In this document: piece by piece, positions 33,853 through 42,154 of the stretch
Layout: every line of letters begins with the position of its first letter
How positions within the stretch are numbered: position 1 is the first letter of the stretch
DNA from: Planctomicrobium piriforme
GTDB taxonomy: Bacteria > Planctomycetota > Planctomycetia > Planctomycetales > Planctomycetaceae
Direction: 5' to 3'
Length of the DNA stretch: 64,000 nt
NCBI RefSeq assembly: GCF_900113665.1
Contig: NZ_FOQD01000001.1
Span: 124,001-188,000, forward strand
The notes under the pieces: model-generated
Told to the model about the DNA's origin: nothing
The model's database searches: none
Seen by the model: the letters and a program-made list of their open reading frames with translations, nothing else
Translations under genes and position numbers: made by a program

Positions 33853-34926
33853 GACGATGCCCGCAACTTTCTCAGCCGCGTCGGGACGAGCAAACGTGCG
33901 GATTCCCTGCGACAGCTGCCGGCGCAGTTCCAGATTTGACAGACAAGTTTGGATTACAAATCCGAGATCCTGCTCGTCGCTGGCCGTTCCGAGCTGCTCG
34001 ACCAGCATCGCCCCGCCGCCGCGAACGAAGAGCTGCGCATTCCGCAGCTGATGATCGCGCAGAGATCCTAGATACGGCACGATCACTGCCGGCAGACCTG
34101 CACAGGCGATCTCGGCCAGCGTTGTTCCACCGGCCCGTGTGACGACCAGAGACGCTGCCTGATACCGGTCCGCCAGGTCATCAAAGAACGGGGCGACTTC
34201 CGCGGCAATACCCAGGTCTCGATACGTCTGTCGGACGAGTTCACAGTCGCTCTCTCCGGTCTGATGCACGATGCTCCAGCCTTCGAGTGCGCCACCATTG
34301 TGCTGGCCGAATCTCAACAGCGATCGATTGAGAAACGCAGCCCCCTGACTGCCGCCCAACACCAGCAGAATTTTGCGATCAAGATCCGGTTCGTATTTGG
34401 TCTGTCCCGCCACGTCCGCTCGAACTGGATTTCCAGTACAGACAATTTTGGGTCGTTCCGGGAAATGTCGCTCGCTGTTCTCAAAGCTCGTACAGATCAC
34501 TTGTGCAAACCGGCTCAGCAGCGATGTCGCCCGGCCGGGCACGATATTCTGTTCCAGCAGCACCAGCGGGCATTTCATCCACCACGCGGCCAGACCGCCT
34601 GGGATGCTGCCATACCCGCCAGCCCCCAGCACCACCGGTCGCGGCAGCGAACGCAACGTCGCCGACGCTTGAGAAACCGCTGCCCGCAAATTCCACAGCG
34701 AACGGATCGGGCGACTTCGAAACTGATGGCTCTCCACCGCCGGCAACGCAATCTGCTCAACGCCGTAAGGATCGAGAATCGTTTTTTCAATGGCCCGTTG
34801 GGACGTGAGAAACAGGACTCGCGACGGACCATTAGGCCGCTTTCGCAGCTCTTCCACGACCGCCAGCGCCGGGAAGAGATGCCCCCCGCTGCCGCCGCCG
34901 CTGATCACCAGACTCCATTCCGACAT
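33829..34926 (-). CDS. murG: UDP-GlcNAc:lipid I N-acetylglucosaminyltransferase
   Basis: 365 residues. SGGGSGGHLFPALAV at 9-23, VLGAGGYGSIPG, PLVLLEQNIVPG, and the C-terminal VVTRAGGTTLAEIACAGLPAVIVPYLG are the GT28 MurG motifs. It adds GlcNAc to lipid I to form lipid II at the inner face of the membrane. Downstream of ftsW on the same strand, separated by a short repeat. Its 3' end is shared with the dapL terminator. Confidence 0.95.
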   Translation of the reverse strand: MSEWSLVISGGGSGGHLFPALAVVEELRKRPNGPSRVLFLTSQRAIEKTILDPYGVEQIALPAVESHQFRSRPIRSLWNLRAAVSQASATLRSLPRPVVLGAGGYGSIPGGLAAWWMKCPLVLLEQNIVPGRATSLLSRFAQVICTSFENSERHFPERPKIVCTGNPVRADVAGQTKYEPDLDRKILLVLGGSQGAAFLNRSLLRFGQHNGGALEGWSIVHQTGESDCELVRQTYRDLGIAAEVAPFFDDLADRYQAASLVVTRAGGTTLAEIACAGLPAVIVPYLGSLRDHQLRNAQLFVRGGGAMLVEQLGTASDEQDLGFVIQTCLSNLELRRQLSQGIRTFARPDAAEKVAGIVKKFSRTL

Positions 34927-34931
34927 TGCTT

Positions 34932-34975
34932 GAGAAGGGGTCAGGGAAAAGGGGACTGGGGATAGACAAGAAAAT
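34932..34975 (-). repeat. Family G half repeat between ftsW and murG
   Basis: GGGAAAAGGGGACTGGGGATAG lies just 5 nt before the murG ATG and close to the ftsW stop; compare 11378-11455. Confidence 0.5.
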
Positions 34976-34980
34976 AGGCG

Positions 34981-36117
34981 TTACGCCGCCGTGATGAAAG
35001 CGACCGTCTCGGACCGATCCTCTTTTGACTCCTGCCTCGTCAGGCTCAGAATCACACCCAAAGCCAGAATGCTCACAATCAGGTTGCTCCCCCCGTAGCT
35101 GATGAACGGGTGCGAAATCCCTTTGGGCGGCAGCAGTGCCGTCACCACCGCCATGTTGACGCCCGCCTGAATTACCAGTTGCCCCAGCAGAGTCAGCGCC
35201 AGCGTCCCTTCGAAGGAATCGTGTGGCACGCGGCGAATCAGTTTCAAACCCGTCAGGTACAGCCCAGCCCACAACCCCATCACCGACAGCGTCCCGATCA
35301 GGCCCAGTTCTTCCCCAATCACCGCAAACACAAAGTCGGTATTCGCCTCAGGCAGAAAGCTGAGCTTCTGCCAGCCCTTCCCTAACCCGGTCCCGCTGAT
35401 CCCTCCGACTCCCAACGTCGTGAGCGACTGCTGCACCTGATAGGGCGCCCGTTCCGGATGCAGCCAGGTATCCGCGAAACCCTGCAGCCGTGCCAACTGG
35501 TAGGGCCGCAGCAGCGCTGCCAGCATCACCACGGGAGCCGTCAACGCGCCAACGGCAACGAAGTATTTCGTCGGGCAATGGCTCAGCCACATCACCAGCA
35601 CCGTCGACATCCCCAAAAAGATCGCCGTTCCCAGGTCCGGCTCGGCGGCGACCAACAACATCGTCACACCCGCCAACGCGGCGCATTGAGAGAGACTCTG
35701 CAGTTGTCCCCTCTTGCGGCCGTAACGGATCGCGCAGAGCAGCATCGGAAGTGTGAGCTTCGCGGTTTCGGAAGGTTGCAATGAGATGAACCCCAGTCGA
35801 AACCAGCGCTGCGCCCCATTCACCGACCGCCCGATTCCCGGCACCAGGACGAGTACCAGCAGCACCACCGTCGCCAGGAAAAAGACCGGAGCCCCCTTCC
35901 GCCAGACCCAGGCAGGCAGTTGGGACGCCAATATCCCCGCCAGACCCGCCGCGAGCAGGAACGTCAACTGCCGCGACAGATACAGTTGCTCTTCCTGGCT
36001 GGGAACAGCAGTGATGCTCGAGCTGTAAACCATCAGCATCCCCACCGCCAGGAGCAACCCGGCACAGGTGACGAACAGACCGGCGATCGAGTCGTCTCGG
36101 TTGTTCACAGGGGACAT
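34981..36117 (-). CDS. ftsW: FtsW/RodA/SpoVE family peptidoglycan polymerase
   Basis: 378 residues from ATG 36117; the frame upstream to 36261 is repeat-derived. About ten membrane helices. GIGRSVNGAQRWFRLGFISLQPSE with downstream K (ETAKL) and the C-terminal LLPPKGISHPFISYGGSNLI signature are SEDS family hallmarks. It polymerises glycan strands from lipid II. Assigned FtsW rather than RodA from its position next to murG, as in dcw clusters; no ftsZ, ftsA, ftsQ or mur ligase genes are adjacent. Confidence 0.9.
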   Translation of the reverse strand: MSPVNNRDDSIAGLFVTCAGLLLAVGMLMVYSSSITAVPSQEEQLYLSRQLTFLLAAGLAGILASQLPAWVWRKGAPVFFLATVVLLVLVLVPGIGRSVNGAQRWFRLGFISLQPSETAKLTLPMLLCAIRYGRKRGQLQSLSQCAALAGVTMLLVAAEPDLGTAIFLGMSTVLVMWLSHCPTKYFVAVGALTAPVVMLAALLRPYQLARLQGFADTWLHPERAPYQVQQSLTTLGVGGISGTGLGKGWQKLSFLPEANTDFVFAVIGEELGLIGTLSVMGLWAGLYLTGLKLIRRVPHDSFEGTLALTLLGQLVIQAGVNMAVVTALLPPKGISHPFISYGGSNLIVSILALGVILSLTRQESKEDRSETVAFITAA

Positions 36118-36550
36118 GGGTTTGATCCGACTCAATAACGTATGCGCAGCCTCAGCGCGGAATCCCGCTGCTCCCCTCGCCCTTGTACTCAGGGGAGAGG
36201 GGCCGGGGGTGAGGGGAGGGGGTGTCGATCGATACGCACTTCGCAATCGCCTCTTCCACACACGCCCGTCAGTTCTGAAGAGACTCTCAGAAGCAGTATC
36301 GACGTGCGACCGGCTCCGACCGGCAGATCCCCGTCAATCCCCGCCTGTCTCCCATAACCGGCAATCTCGACCTGCCGTTCACGATCGGAAGGTCTGGCAG
36401 ATCTGCGCGCTTCGCGAACGAATGCAGACTTCTTGAGTTCGCTGGACTCATCCCCCGCCGGAATCGACTGCCGGCGCGCCGATACCCCAATAGTGCGGGC
36501 ATCGGCCATCTCCTGGTTGCGCCGCCGCGCACGGACGGAAAGGGAAAGCC
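36118..36550. other. 433-nt intergenic region, no convincing gene
   Basis: Divergent spacer between ftsW and the thioredoxin-YHS gene. Apart from a short family A repeat at 36171-36218 I see no homologous ORF; overlapping frames in both directions lack recognisable protein composition. It should contain the promoters of both flanking genes, but I cannot mark them with confidence. Confidence 0.5.
36171..36218 (+). repeat. Family A repeat, short variant
   Basis: CTCCCCTCGCCCTTGTACTC followed by AGGGGAGAGGGG and GGGGGTGAGGGG. Nearly the same as the copies at 56866-56911 and 43971-44018. Here it is upstream of ftsW, not downstream of a gene in its own orientation. Confidence 0.8.
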
Positions 36551-37441
36551 ATGACGCATCTGCGATGCAGGCTTGCGGCCCTGGCCCTGGTCTGCCTGCT
36601 CAGTCAAAATTTGCTCAGCCAAAACGCCTGCGCACAATCGCTCTGGCACACCGATCTCGGTGAAGCCCGGCGCGAGGCAGAGCGTCTTAAACGGCCCATC
36701 CTCTGCCACTTCGGTGCGGAATGGTGCGCCCCTTGCCAGAAGATGGAACGCACCGTCTTCACTCAGCCTGCCGTCATCGATCAGCTCCGCGCTTCGGCGG
36801 TCTGCTTGAAGATCGACGTCGACCAGCATCCCGAACTCGCCCAGCGCTTCGGCGTCGAGCGGTTTCCAACCGACGTCTTCATCGAACCCAGCGGGCAGAA
36901 GCTGATGGAATCGACCGGCTTCCATCCCCCGGACGAATATATGGCTCTGGTGGTCCGCGCCAGTCGCCGCTATTCCGACATTCTCGCCTCGCGGCAGACC
37001 AAACCGGCCGCCCCCGTCGTCACCAGTCCGGAAGTCGGCGGCGACTCGAGCCAACTGGTCAAGAGCGCCCCCTCGATGCTCATGCTGGAAGGCTATTGCC
37101 CCGTCGTGCTGCAGAAGTCGCGGCAGTGGATCAAGGGGAACAGCCAGATCTTCACCGAATACAAAGGCCAGCAGTTCTTCTTCACGTCGCCCGAAGCCCG
37201 GCAGGAGTTCATGCAGAACCCCGACTACTTTGTGCCGCAGTTCCTGGGGTGCGATCCGGTGCTGCTGTTCACCGCCGACCGCGCCGTCGCCGGTACGATT
37301 GAATGGGGAGCCTTCTACGACAACCGGCTGTATTTGTTCACAACGGAAGAGAACCGTCGCAACTTCAAAACGTCGCCCGATAAGTACATCCGCACCCGCG
37401 TGGTGCTGGATGTGCATCAAATCGAATCAACATTTCGGTAA
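36551..37441 (+). CDS. Secreted thioredoxin-fold protein with two YHS-like domains
   Basis: 296 residues. Signal peptide (LAALALVCLLSQNLLSQNACA). Residues about 35-140 are a thioredoxin fold with CAPC at the active site (FGAEWCAPCQKMERTVF) and the cis-Pro loop ERFPTDVFIEP. Residues about 175-225 (GYCPVVLQ ... YKGQQFFFTSPEARQEFMQNP) and about 230-285 (GCDPVLLFTADRAV ... YDNRLYLFTTEENRRNF) each match the YHS fold. YHS domains are linked to copper or heavy-metal proteins, so a periplasmic thiol/metal role is likely (inference). The three-domain fusion is not one I can match to a named protein. Confidence 0.72.
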   Translation: MTHLRCRLAALALVCLLSQNLLSQNACAQSLWHTDLGEARREAERLKRPILCHFGAEWCAPCQKMERTVFTQPAVIDQLRASAVCLKIDVDQHPELAQRFGVERFPTDVFIEPSGQKLMESTGFHPPDEYMALVVRASRRYSDILASRQTKPAAPVVTSPEVGGDSSQLVKSAPSMLMLEGYCPVVLQKSRQWIKGNSQIFTEYKGQQFFFTSPEARQEFMQNPDYFVPQFLGCDPVLLFTADRAVAGTIEWGAFYDNRLYLFTTEENRRNFKTSPDKYIRTRVVLDVHQIESTFR

Positions 37442-37603
37442 TCGGCCGCCTTCTTGTCCGGGAAGTGCTGTTGCTCATTCGCAACTTCGCCGGAATTCTT
37501 CGGATGTGGCAGGCAGAATTTGACAGGCCTGTCAGGTGACCTACGGTTCTGCACGAGTGTTGAATTCCGTGCGACCGTCTTCACCGATTGTAACGAATAT
37601 TCC

Positions 37604-39676
37604 ATGGCGACCCTCACCGCGGCCCCGCCTGCCCCCCGACCTGCCGACCTGTCGAACGTCCACCCCATGGACTCTTCGCGGCTCTTTATGGCGCTGCTGA
37701 ACCTGGTGCGCGACAGCGATACGCCGGCCGCAGGCGGCAATCACCGCCATCTGATCGCCGCCCCGATTCTGCGGCGGTTGCTTTCTGCCCTGCACTTCCG
37801 CGATGCCAGCACCTTGAAACATTCGCGCCGCGTCGGCCTGATCAGCGTGGGCATCGCCGCCCGCCTCGGCTGGGAAGACGACGACCTGCGAATTATTGAA
37901 ATTGCCTCGCTGATGCACGACATCGGCAAGATCGGCATCCCCGACCACATCCTCCGCAAGCCCGGCAAGCTCAGCCCCGACGAAGCCGAATATATCGCCG
38001 TCTACCACCGCGTGGCCTTGGCGCTGCTTCAGGCGTGCCAGATTCATCCGGACGTCACGGAAATCGTCGCCCAGTCGCACGGGGTGGACGAAGAACACCT
38101 CAACGGCCGCAACGCCCTCAGTCTGGGCGCCCGCATTCTGGCGGTCGCCGACGCCTATGACTCGTTGACGACCCGCCAATGCTTCCGCGCTCCTTACGAC
38201 CGCTGGGAAGCGCTGCAGATTCTCGAAGAACAGTCAGGCAAACAGTTCGACCGCAACGTCGTCGCCGCACTCGGACGCTGGCTCGATGGCCCTGACGCCG
38301 CCCGTCTGGCTGACGAACGCGCCGCCGAAGTCTCGATCCACGTGAACGCCCCCGTCGATATGGAGACGCGTCAAAACGCCAATCAGCTTTGCCACGTCTT
38401 CAACCATCTCTATCTGCTGGAAAGCCTGTACGACGCCTTTTATGTGATCGACGCCAACCGACAGGTGGCGATCTGGAGCAGCGGCGCCACGACGATGTTC
38501 AATCGCTCCCCGCACGACACGATGCGGAAAAAGTGGAGCCGCCAACTGGTCACCAAGTCTCAGGCGACAACCGACCCGGTGGAAACCGTCTTCCTCACCG
38601 GCCAGGCGGTCTGTCACGGCATGACGATTCAAGCCGGCGAAGACGCCTACGTCGACGTCGACGTTCAGGCGATTCCCATTCAGGCCGACGACGGCAGCAT
38701 CTGCGGCGTTGTCGAACTGATCTGTAACGGCAAGGAATCCAAGCGCCATCGCGGCCAGTTCCGTTCTCTGCAGATGGCCGCCACACGCGATCCGTTAACA
38801 GGCGTCTTCAATCGCGGCGAACTCGAACGCCGCTTGAAAGAACTCTACGAAGCCTGGACCAGCGATGCCGGCACCCGATTCTCCGTGGTGTTCATGGACC
38901 TCGATCATTTCAAATCGATCAACGACCGTTTGTCACACGCGATCGGCGACAAGGTGCTGATCGACTGTGCGCGGCTGATTCAGGACGAACTCTACTCAGG
39001 CGAGCTCGTCGGGCGTTACGGGGGGGAAGAGTTTGTCATCCTGTGTCCCGAAACCGATTCCGAAGCGGCCGTGGAACGTGCCGAACGTCTGCGCCGCACG
39101 CTGATGACCACCCGTTTCGCCGACCGTGACGATCTCCGCGTCACCGCCTCGTTTGGCGTCGCTGAAATCCACTCGGAAGATACAGTCGGTTCTGTTGTCT
39201 CCCGCGCCGACCAGGCGCTGTACGAAGCCAAACGGCAAGGCCGCAACCGCACCTGCGTCAGCACCGCCGATTCAGACTCAAGTTCGGACCGCAATCGCCG
39301 CAAGGCCAAGCCGACCTGTCAGCATTCCGCGACGATCACCACTTACGTCGGCGTCGAGATGCTGCAGCTCAAGCTGACAGGCTTCATCGAAAGTCAACGG
39401 GCGAAAATCATCAGCGTCGATCCCCGCAAGGTCGTGCTCCAGCTTGGGCAAGGGGGCCTGCTTTCAGGCTGGTCCAAATCGGCGGTGGAACGCATCCCGG
39501 TCAAGGTCACGATCGACATCACCGACGGCCCGGAAGAACTCAACCAGAAGAGCAATCGCCGCCTGCTGCTGAAAGTGCATGTCGAGCCGGTCGGCCGCAG
39601 TGCGGATGACGATCAATTCAAGGTGCGCGCCGCTCTGGTGATCGACCAGTTGCGATCCCATCTCATGGCCGAATAG
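37604..39676 (+). CDS. Degenerate HD-GYP / GGDEF cyclic-di-GMP signalling protein
   Basis: 690 residues from ATG 37604. N-terminal HD domain (about 60-240) with MHDIGKIGIPDHILRKPGKLS (H105-D106), but the HHExxDGxGYP motif is replaced by SHGVDEEHLNG, so phosphodiesterase activity is doubtful. A PAS-like sensor (about 285-385, YDAFYVIDANRQVAIWSSGA) precedes a full GGDEF domain (about 400-560) with active GGEEF at 473-477; no RxxD inhibitory site is seen five residues upstream. The C-terminal about 110 residues (VGVEMLQLKLTGFIESQ ...) may be a PilZ-like beta domain. Predicted diguanylate cyclase. Cytoplasmic; no transmembrane segment. Confidence 0.82.
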   Translation: MATLTAAPPAPRPADLSNVHPMDSSRLFMALLNLVRDSDTPAAGGNHRHLIAAPILRRLLSALHFRDASTLKHSRRVGLISVGIAARLGWEDDDLRIIEIASLMHDIGKIGIPDHILRKPGKLSPDEAEYIAVYHRVALALLQACQIHPDVTEIVAQSHGVDEEHLNGRNALSLGARILAVADAYDSLTTRQCFRAPYDRWEALQILEEQSGKQFDRNVVAALGRWLDGPDAARLADERAAEVSIHVNAPVDMETRQNANQLCHVFNHLYLLESLYDAFYVIDANRQVAIWSSGATTMFNRSPHDTMRKKWSRQLVTKSQATTDPVETVFLTGQAVCHGMTIQAGEDAYVDVDVQAIPIQADDGSICGVVELICNGKESKRHRGQFRSLQMAATRDPLTGVFNRGELERRLKELYEAWTSDAGTRFSVVFMDLDHFKSINDRLSHAIGDKVLIDCARLIQDELYSGELVGRYGGEEFVILCPETDSEAAVERAERLRRTLMTTRFADRDDLRVTASFGVAEIHSEDTVGSVVSRADQALYEAKRQGRNRTCVSTADSDSSSDRNRRKAKPTCQHSATITTYVGVEMLQLKLTGFIESQRAKIISVDPRKVVLQLGQGGLLSGWSKSAVERIPVKVTIDITDGPEELNQKSNRRLLLKVHVEPVGRSADDDQFKVRAALVIDQLRSHLMAE

Positions 39677-39820
39677 GGCCGGATTCTCGTTGCATCCCCT
39701 CAAATTGCTGTCGTTCCGCGATCCGCCGCGGCTGGACGGGCGTCTGTCATTTTCAACGGGCAGACGGCGCTCTAGGATACGGGGCGTTCCATCCGCCCCC
39801 TTCAGCAGCGAGCTTCAGGC

Positions 39821-40390
39821 ATGCAGCAGAAAGTGCTCATCATCGTTGGCGATGCCACGGAAACCGTGGACACGCTGTACCCGTTCTACCGGTTGATCGA
39901 ATCCGGTTTTCAGCCGGTCGTTGCCGCCCCGGAAAAACGGATCTACCAGATGGTGATGCACGAAGTCCGGCCCGGCTGGACCATCACCCGTGAATGGGAG
40001 GGCTACCAGATCAAGGCCGACGTCGCGTTCAGCGAGATCGTGCCGGAAGACTACCTGGGCATCCTCTTCTCCGGCGGCCGCGCCCCGGAATACATCCGCT
40101 ACGACGAGCATCTCGTCCGCGCGACGAAGTACTACTTCGAGAAGAACCTGCCGGTGGCAAGCGTCTGCCACGGCGTGGAAATTCCCGCCTACGCCGGCTG
40201 CGTGAAGGGCCGCAGGATGGCGACCGTCCCCAAGTGCAAGTTCGACCTCGAAGTCTGCGGCGGCATCTTCGTGAACGAACCCTGCGTGATCGACGGCAAC
40301 CTCGTCAGCGGCCGCACCTTCCACGACAACGGCCACTACGTCGGCCCGTGGATCAAACTCCTGGAAGAAGCGCGCTCGAAGCTGCGATAA
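39821..40390 (+). CDS. DJ-1/PfpI family protein
   Basis: 189 residues, normal length. The nucleophile elbow SVCHG (C116, H117) and the N-terminal KVLIIVGDATETVDTLYPFYRL with the conserved acidic residue near E14 are seen, with GLIFSGGRAPEYIR-like ILFSGGRAPEYIRYDEHL and a C-terminal GNLVSGRTFHDNGHYVGPWI. Family members are proteases, chaperones, glyoxalases or deglycases; the specific activity here is not assigned. Cytoplasmic. Confidence 0.85.
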   Translation: MQQKVLIIVGDATETVDTLYPFYRLIESGFQPVVAAPEKRIYQMVMHEVRPGWTITREWEGYQIKADVAFSEIVPEDYLGILFSGGRAPEYIRYDEHLVRATKYYFEKNLPVASVCHGVEIPAYAGCVKGRRMATVPKCKFDLEVCGGIFVNEPCVIDGNLVSGRTFHDNGHYVGPWIKLLEEARSKLR

Positions 40391-40407
40391 GACGGAAGAG
40401 AGATTCG

Positions 40408-40438
40408 CCACAGATGAACACGGATGGACACAGATAAA
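40408..40438 (+). repeat. Family D repeat, left arm
   Basis: CCACAGATGAACACGGATGG followed by ACACAGATAAA. Pairs with an inverted copy at 41133-41163, 30 of 31 bases identical. The two enclose about 690 nt with one small gene. Confidence 0.85.
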
Positions 40439-40523
40439 TCAGAAGAGAATCGCCTGCGCAATCAGGTATCCGAAACTTTCGAGCAGTTCTTTTCTTGTCT
40501 GTCCCCATTGCTGGGCAAACACA

Positions 40524-40949
40524 ATGTGGTTTCGAAAGACCCCCGCTGCGAAGTATCGATATGAATCCCAATGCGGGACATCCGTCATCAATCCAACTGA
40601 AGAAGACCTCGTCAAGCTTTTGGCGAGGCTGGATGGAACCACGGATAGTTATGCATCGCTCACTGACGCTCACGGTAGCTACGTCCAAGTGGGTGGAGGT
40701 CCGCAGGCGTTTACAGCGGAAGAACGAGAGATACTATCGAAGGGCAAGTTTTGCCATCGAAAGGCTGCTCGGTCGATTCTCGATCAGGAGGAGCGAAGGG
40801 TGATGATTGGAGGAGCAAACGTTCTGGTTAAAGCCGATGAGATTCTGGACATCGATACTGTTAAGCAAATCTTTATTTCATTCCGCAATGGAACCAAAAG
40901 TTGCCAGGCAGTGATTTGGCGCGATATCACTTCTTGGTTTCAGAAGTGA
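40524..40949 (+). CDS. Small protein, possibly Imm1-like immunity protein
   Basis: 141 residues. The core (INPTEEDLVKLLARLDGTTDSYASLTDAHGSYVQVGGG) resembles the start of Imm1-type immunity domains, where N-P-x-x-x-D-x-x-x-x-x-x-x-x-L-D-G is followed by a strand with a Gly-Gly turn. The C-terminal part (GGANVLVKADEILDIDTVKQIFISFRNG) is less typical. Start taken at ATG 40524, but the first 20 residues may be spurious. No toxin gene is adjacent. Enclosed by inverted family D repeats (40408-40438, 41133-41163). Low-confidence family. Confidence 0.55.
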   Translation: MWFRKTPAAKYRYESQCGTSVINPTEEDLVKLLARLDGTTDSYASLTDAHGSYVQVGGGPQAFTAEEREILSKGKFCHRKAARSILDQEERRVMIGGANVLVKADEILDIDTVKQIFISFRNGTKSCQAVIWRDITSWFQK

Positions 40950-41132
40950 ACTTGAAGCGTAATTGTTCTCGAATGTTTTGTCCCTCGTACCTCCTTAGCG
41001 GTGATATTCTCAGGAGCCGAGAAGCAATTTCGCCACAGATGGAGACAGACAGGTACCGGTAAAACCTCAATTCGGACTCGCGCCCGAAATCATGACGCTA
41101 ATGATGCATGTCGATGGTGATCGAATGTTGTC

Positions 41133-41163
41133 TTTATCTGTGTCCATCCGTGTTCATCCGTGG
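41133..41163 (-). repeat. Family D repeat, right arm
   Basis: TTTATCTGTGTCCATCCGTG then TTCATCCGTGG, the inverted partner of 40408-40438. A partial third copy (CGCCACAGATGGAGACAGAC) lies at about 41029-41050. The right arm ends 15 nt before the 3' end of the neighbouring dehydrogenase gene. Confidence 0.85.
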
Positions 41164-41177
41164 CTAATAAATCCCCA

Positions 41178-42098
41178 TTACTTCCGGTTCCGCCAGTCCA
41201 GACCCGACATCTCTGACAGGGCCAGCAGCAGGGCGTGGGTGCCGTTGCGGCCCCAGCCTTTCGCTTTGACCGACTGATACAGTTGCTCGCCCAGCGCCAG
41301 GCCGGGCAGTGACAGGCCCATCTTTCTCGATTCGGCCAGCGCGATCCCCATGTCCTTGATGAAGTGCTCCACGAAGAAGCCGGGATCGAAGTTGTTGTTG
41401 ATCATCCGCGGCCCGAGGTTCGACAGGGACCAGCTTCCCGCCGCACCGGTCGAGACCGACTTCAGCACCGTGTCCAGATCCAGGCCCGCCTTGTAGCCGT
41501 ACAGCAGTGCTTCGCAGACGCCGATCATCATCGTTGAGATGAGAATCTGGTTGACCATCTTGGTGTGCTGCCCGGCGCCGGCCGGACCCTGATGGACGAT
41601 CGTTTTGCCCATCGCTTCCCAACAGGGCTGCAGGGCGTCCACCACTTCTTTGTCGCCGCCGATCATGATCGAGAGCCGGGCTTCTTTGGCCCCGATATCG
41701 CCGCCGGAAACCGGTGCATCGACCGCGTACACCTGTTTCGCTTTGGCCGCTTCGGCAATTTCAACAGCCAGCGACGGCTCGCTGGTGGTCATGTCAACCA
41801 GCACGGTCCCGGCCTTGCTACCGGCCAGCGCCCCATCTTTGCCGAGGAACACTTCGCGGACATCCTTGGGGAAACCGACGATGGCGAAGACAACGTCGCT
41901 GTTCTCGGCGACCCCCTTCGGCGTGTCGGCCCATTTCGCCCCTTGATCGAGCAGCTTTTGAGCTTTGTCTTTCGAACGGTTGTAAACCGTCATCGAGAAG
42001 CCCTTGCTCATCAGGTGCCCGCACATGCTCGACCCCATCACGCCGGTCCCGATCCAGCCTAACCGCGTCTTCCCCGCTTCAATCTTCAAAGCCGCCAT
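41178..42098 (-). CDS. 3-hydroxyisobutyrate dehydrogenase-family reductase
   Basis: 306 residues from ATG 42098. GWIGTGVMGSSMCGHLMSKG (NADP-binding), YNRSKDKAQKL, DAPVSGGDIGAKEARLSIMIGG (substrate loop) and AGQHTKMVNQ with the catalytic-type lysine are the beta-hydroxyacid dehydrogenase hallmarks. Closest in pattern to glyoxylate/succinic semialdehyde or tartronate semialdehyde reductases, whose substrate cannot be resolved here. Cytoplasmic. Lies 3' of a PfkB-family kinase on the same strand; the spacer is a family C repeat fragment. Confidence 0.88.
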   Translation of the reverse strand: MAALKIEAGKTRLGWIGTGVMGSSMCGHLMSKGFSMTVYNRSKDKAQKLLDQGAKWADTPKGVAENSDVVFAIVGFPKDVREVFLGKDGALAGSKAGTVLVDMTTSEPSLAVEIAEAAKAKQVYAVDAPVSGGDIGAKEARLSIMIGGDKEVVDALQPCWEAMGKTIVHQGPAGAGQHTKMVNQILISTMMIGVCEALLYGYKAGLDLDTVLKSVSTGAAGSWSLSNLGPRMINNNFDPGFFVEHFIKDMGIALAESRKMGLSLPGLALGEQLYQSVKAKGWGRNGTHALLLALSEMSGLDWRNRK

Positions 42099-42111
42099 GT
42101 CGTTCCCCTGT

Positions 42112-42154
42112 TTCTCTGTTTCGGATTTCGAAATTCGAGTTTCGAATTTCTTCG
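42112..42154 (-). repeat. Family C repeat fragment, stop-to-start spacer
   Basis: TGACGAAGAAATTCGAAACT in minus orientation, starting with the stop codon of the kinase gene; then TTTCGAAATCCGAAACAG. Same left edge as the copy at 18745 (TGACGAAAAATTCGAAATCC). Confidence 0.65.

Noticed and set aside
36287..37420. 377-codon minus frame over the thioredoxin-YHS gene
   Set aside because: The plus frame has a signal peptide, CxxC and YHS motifs; the minus frame has none.
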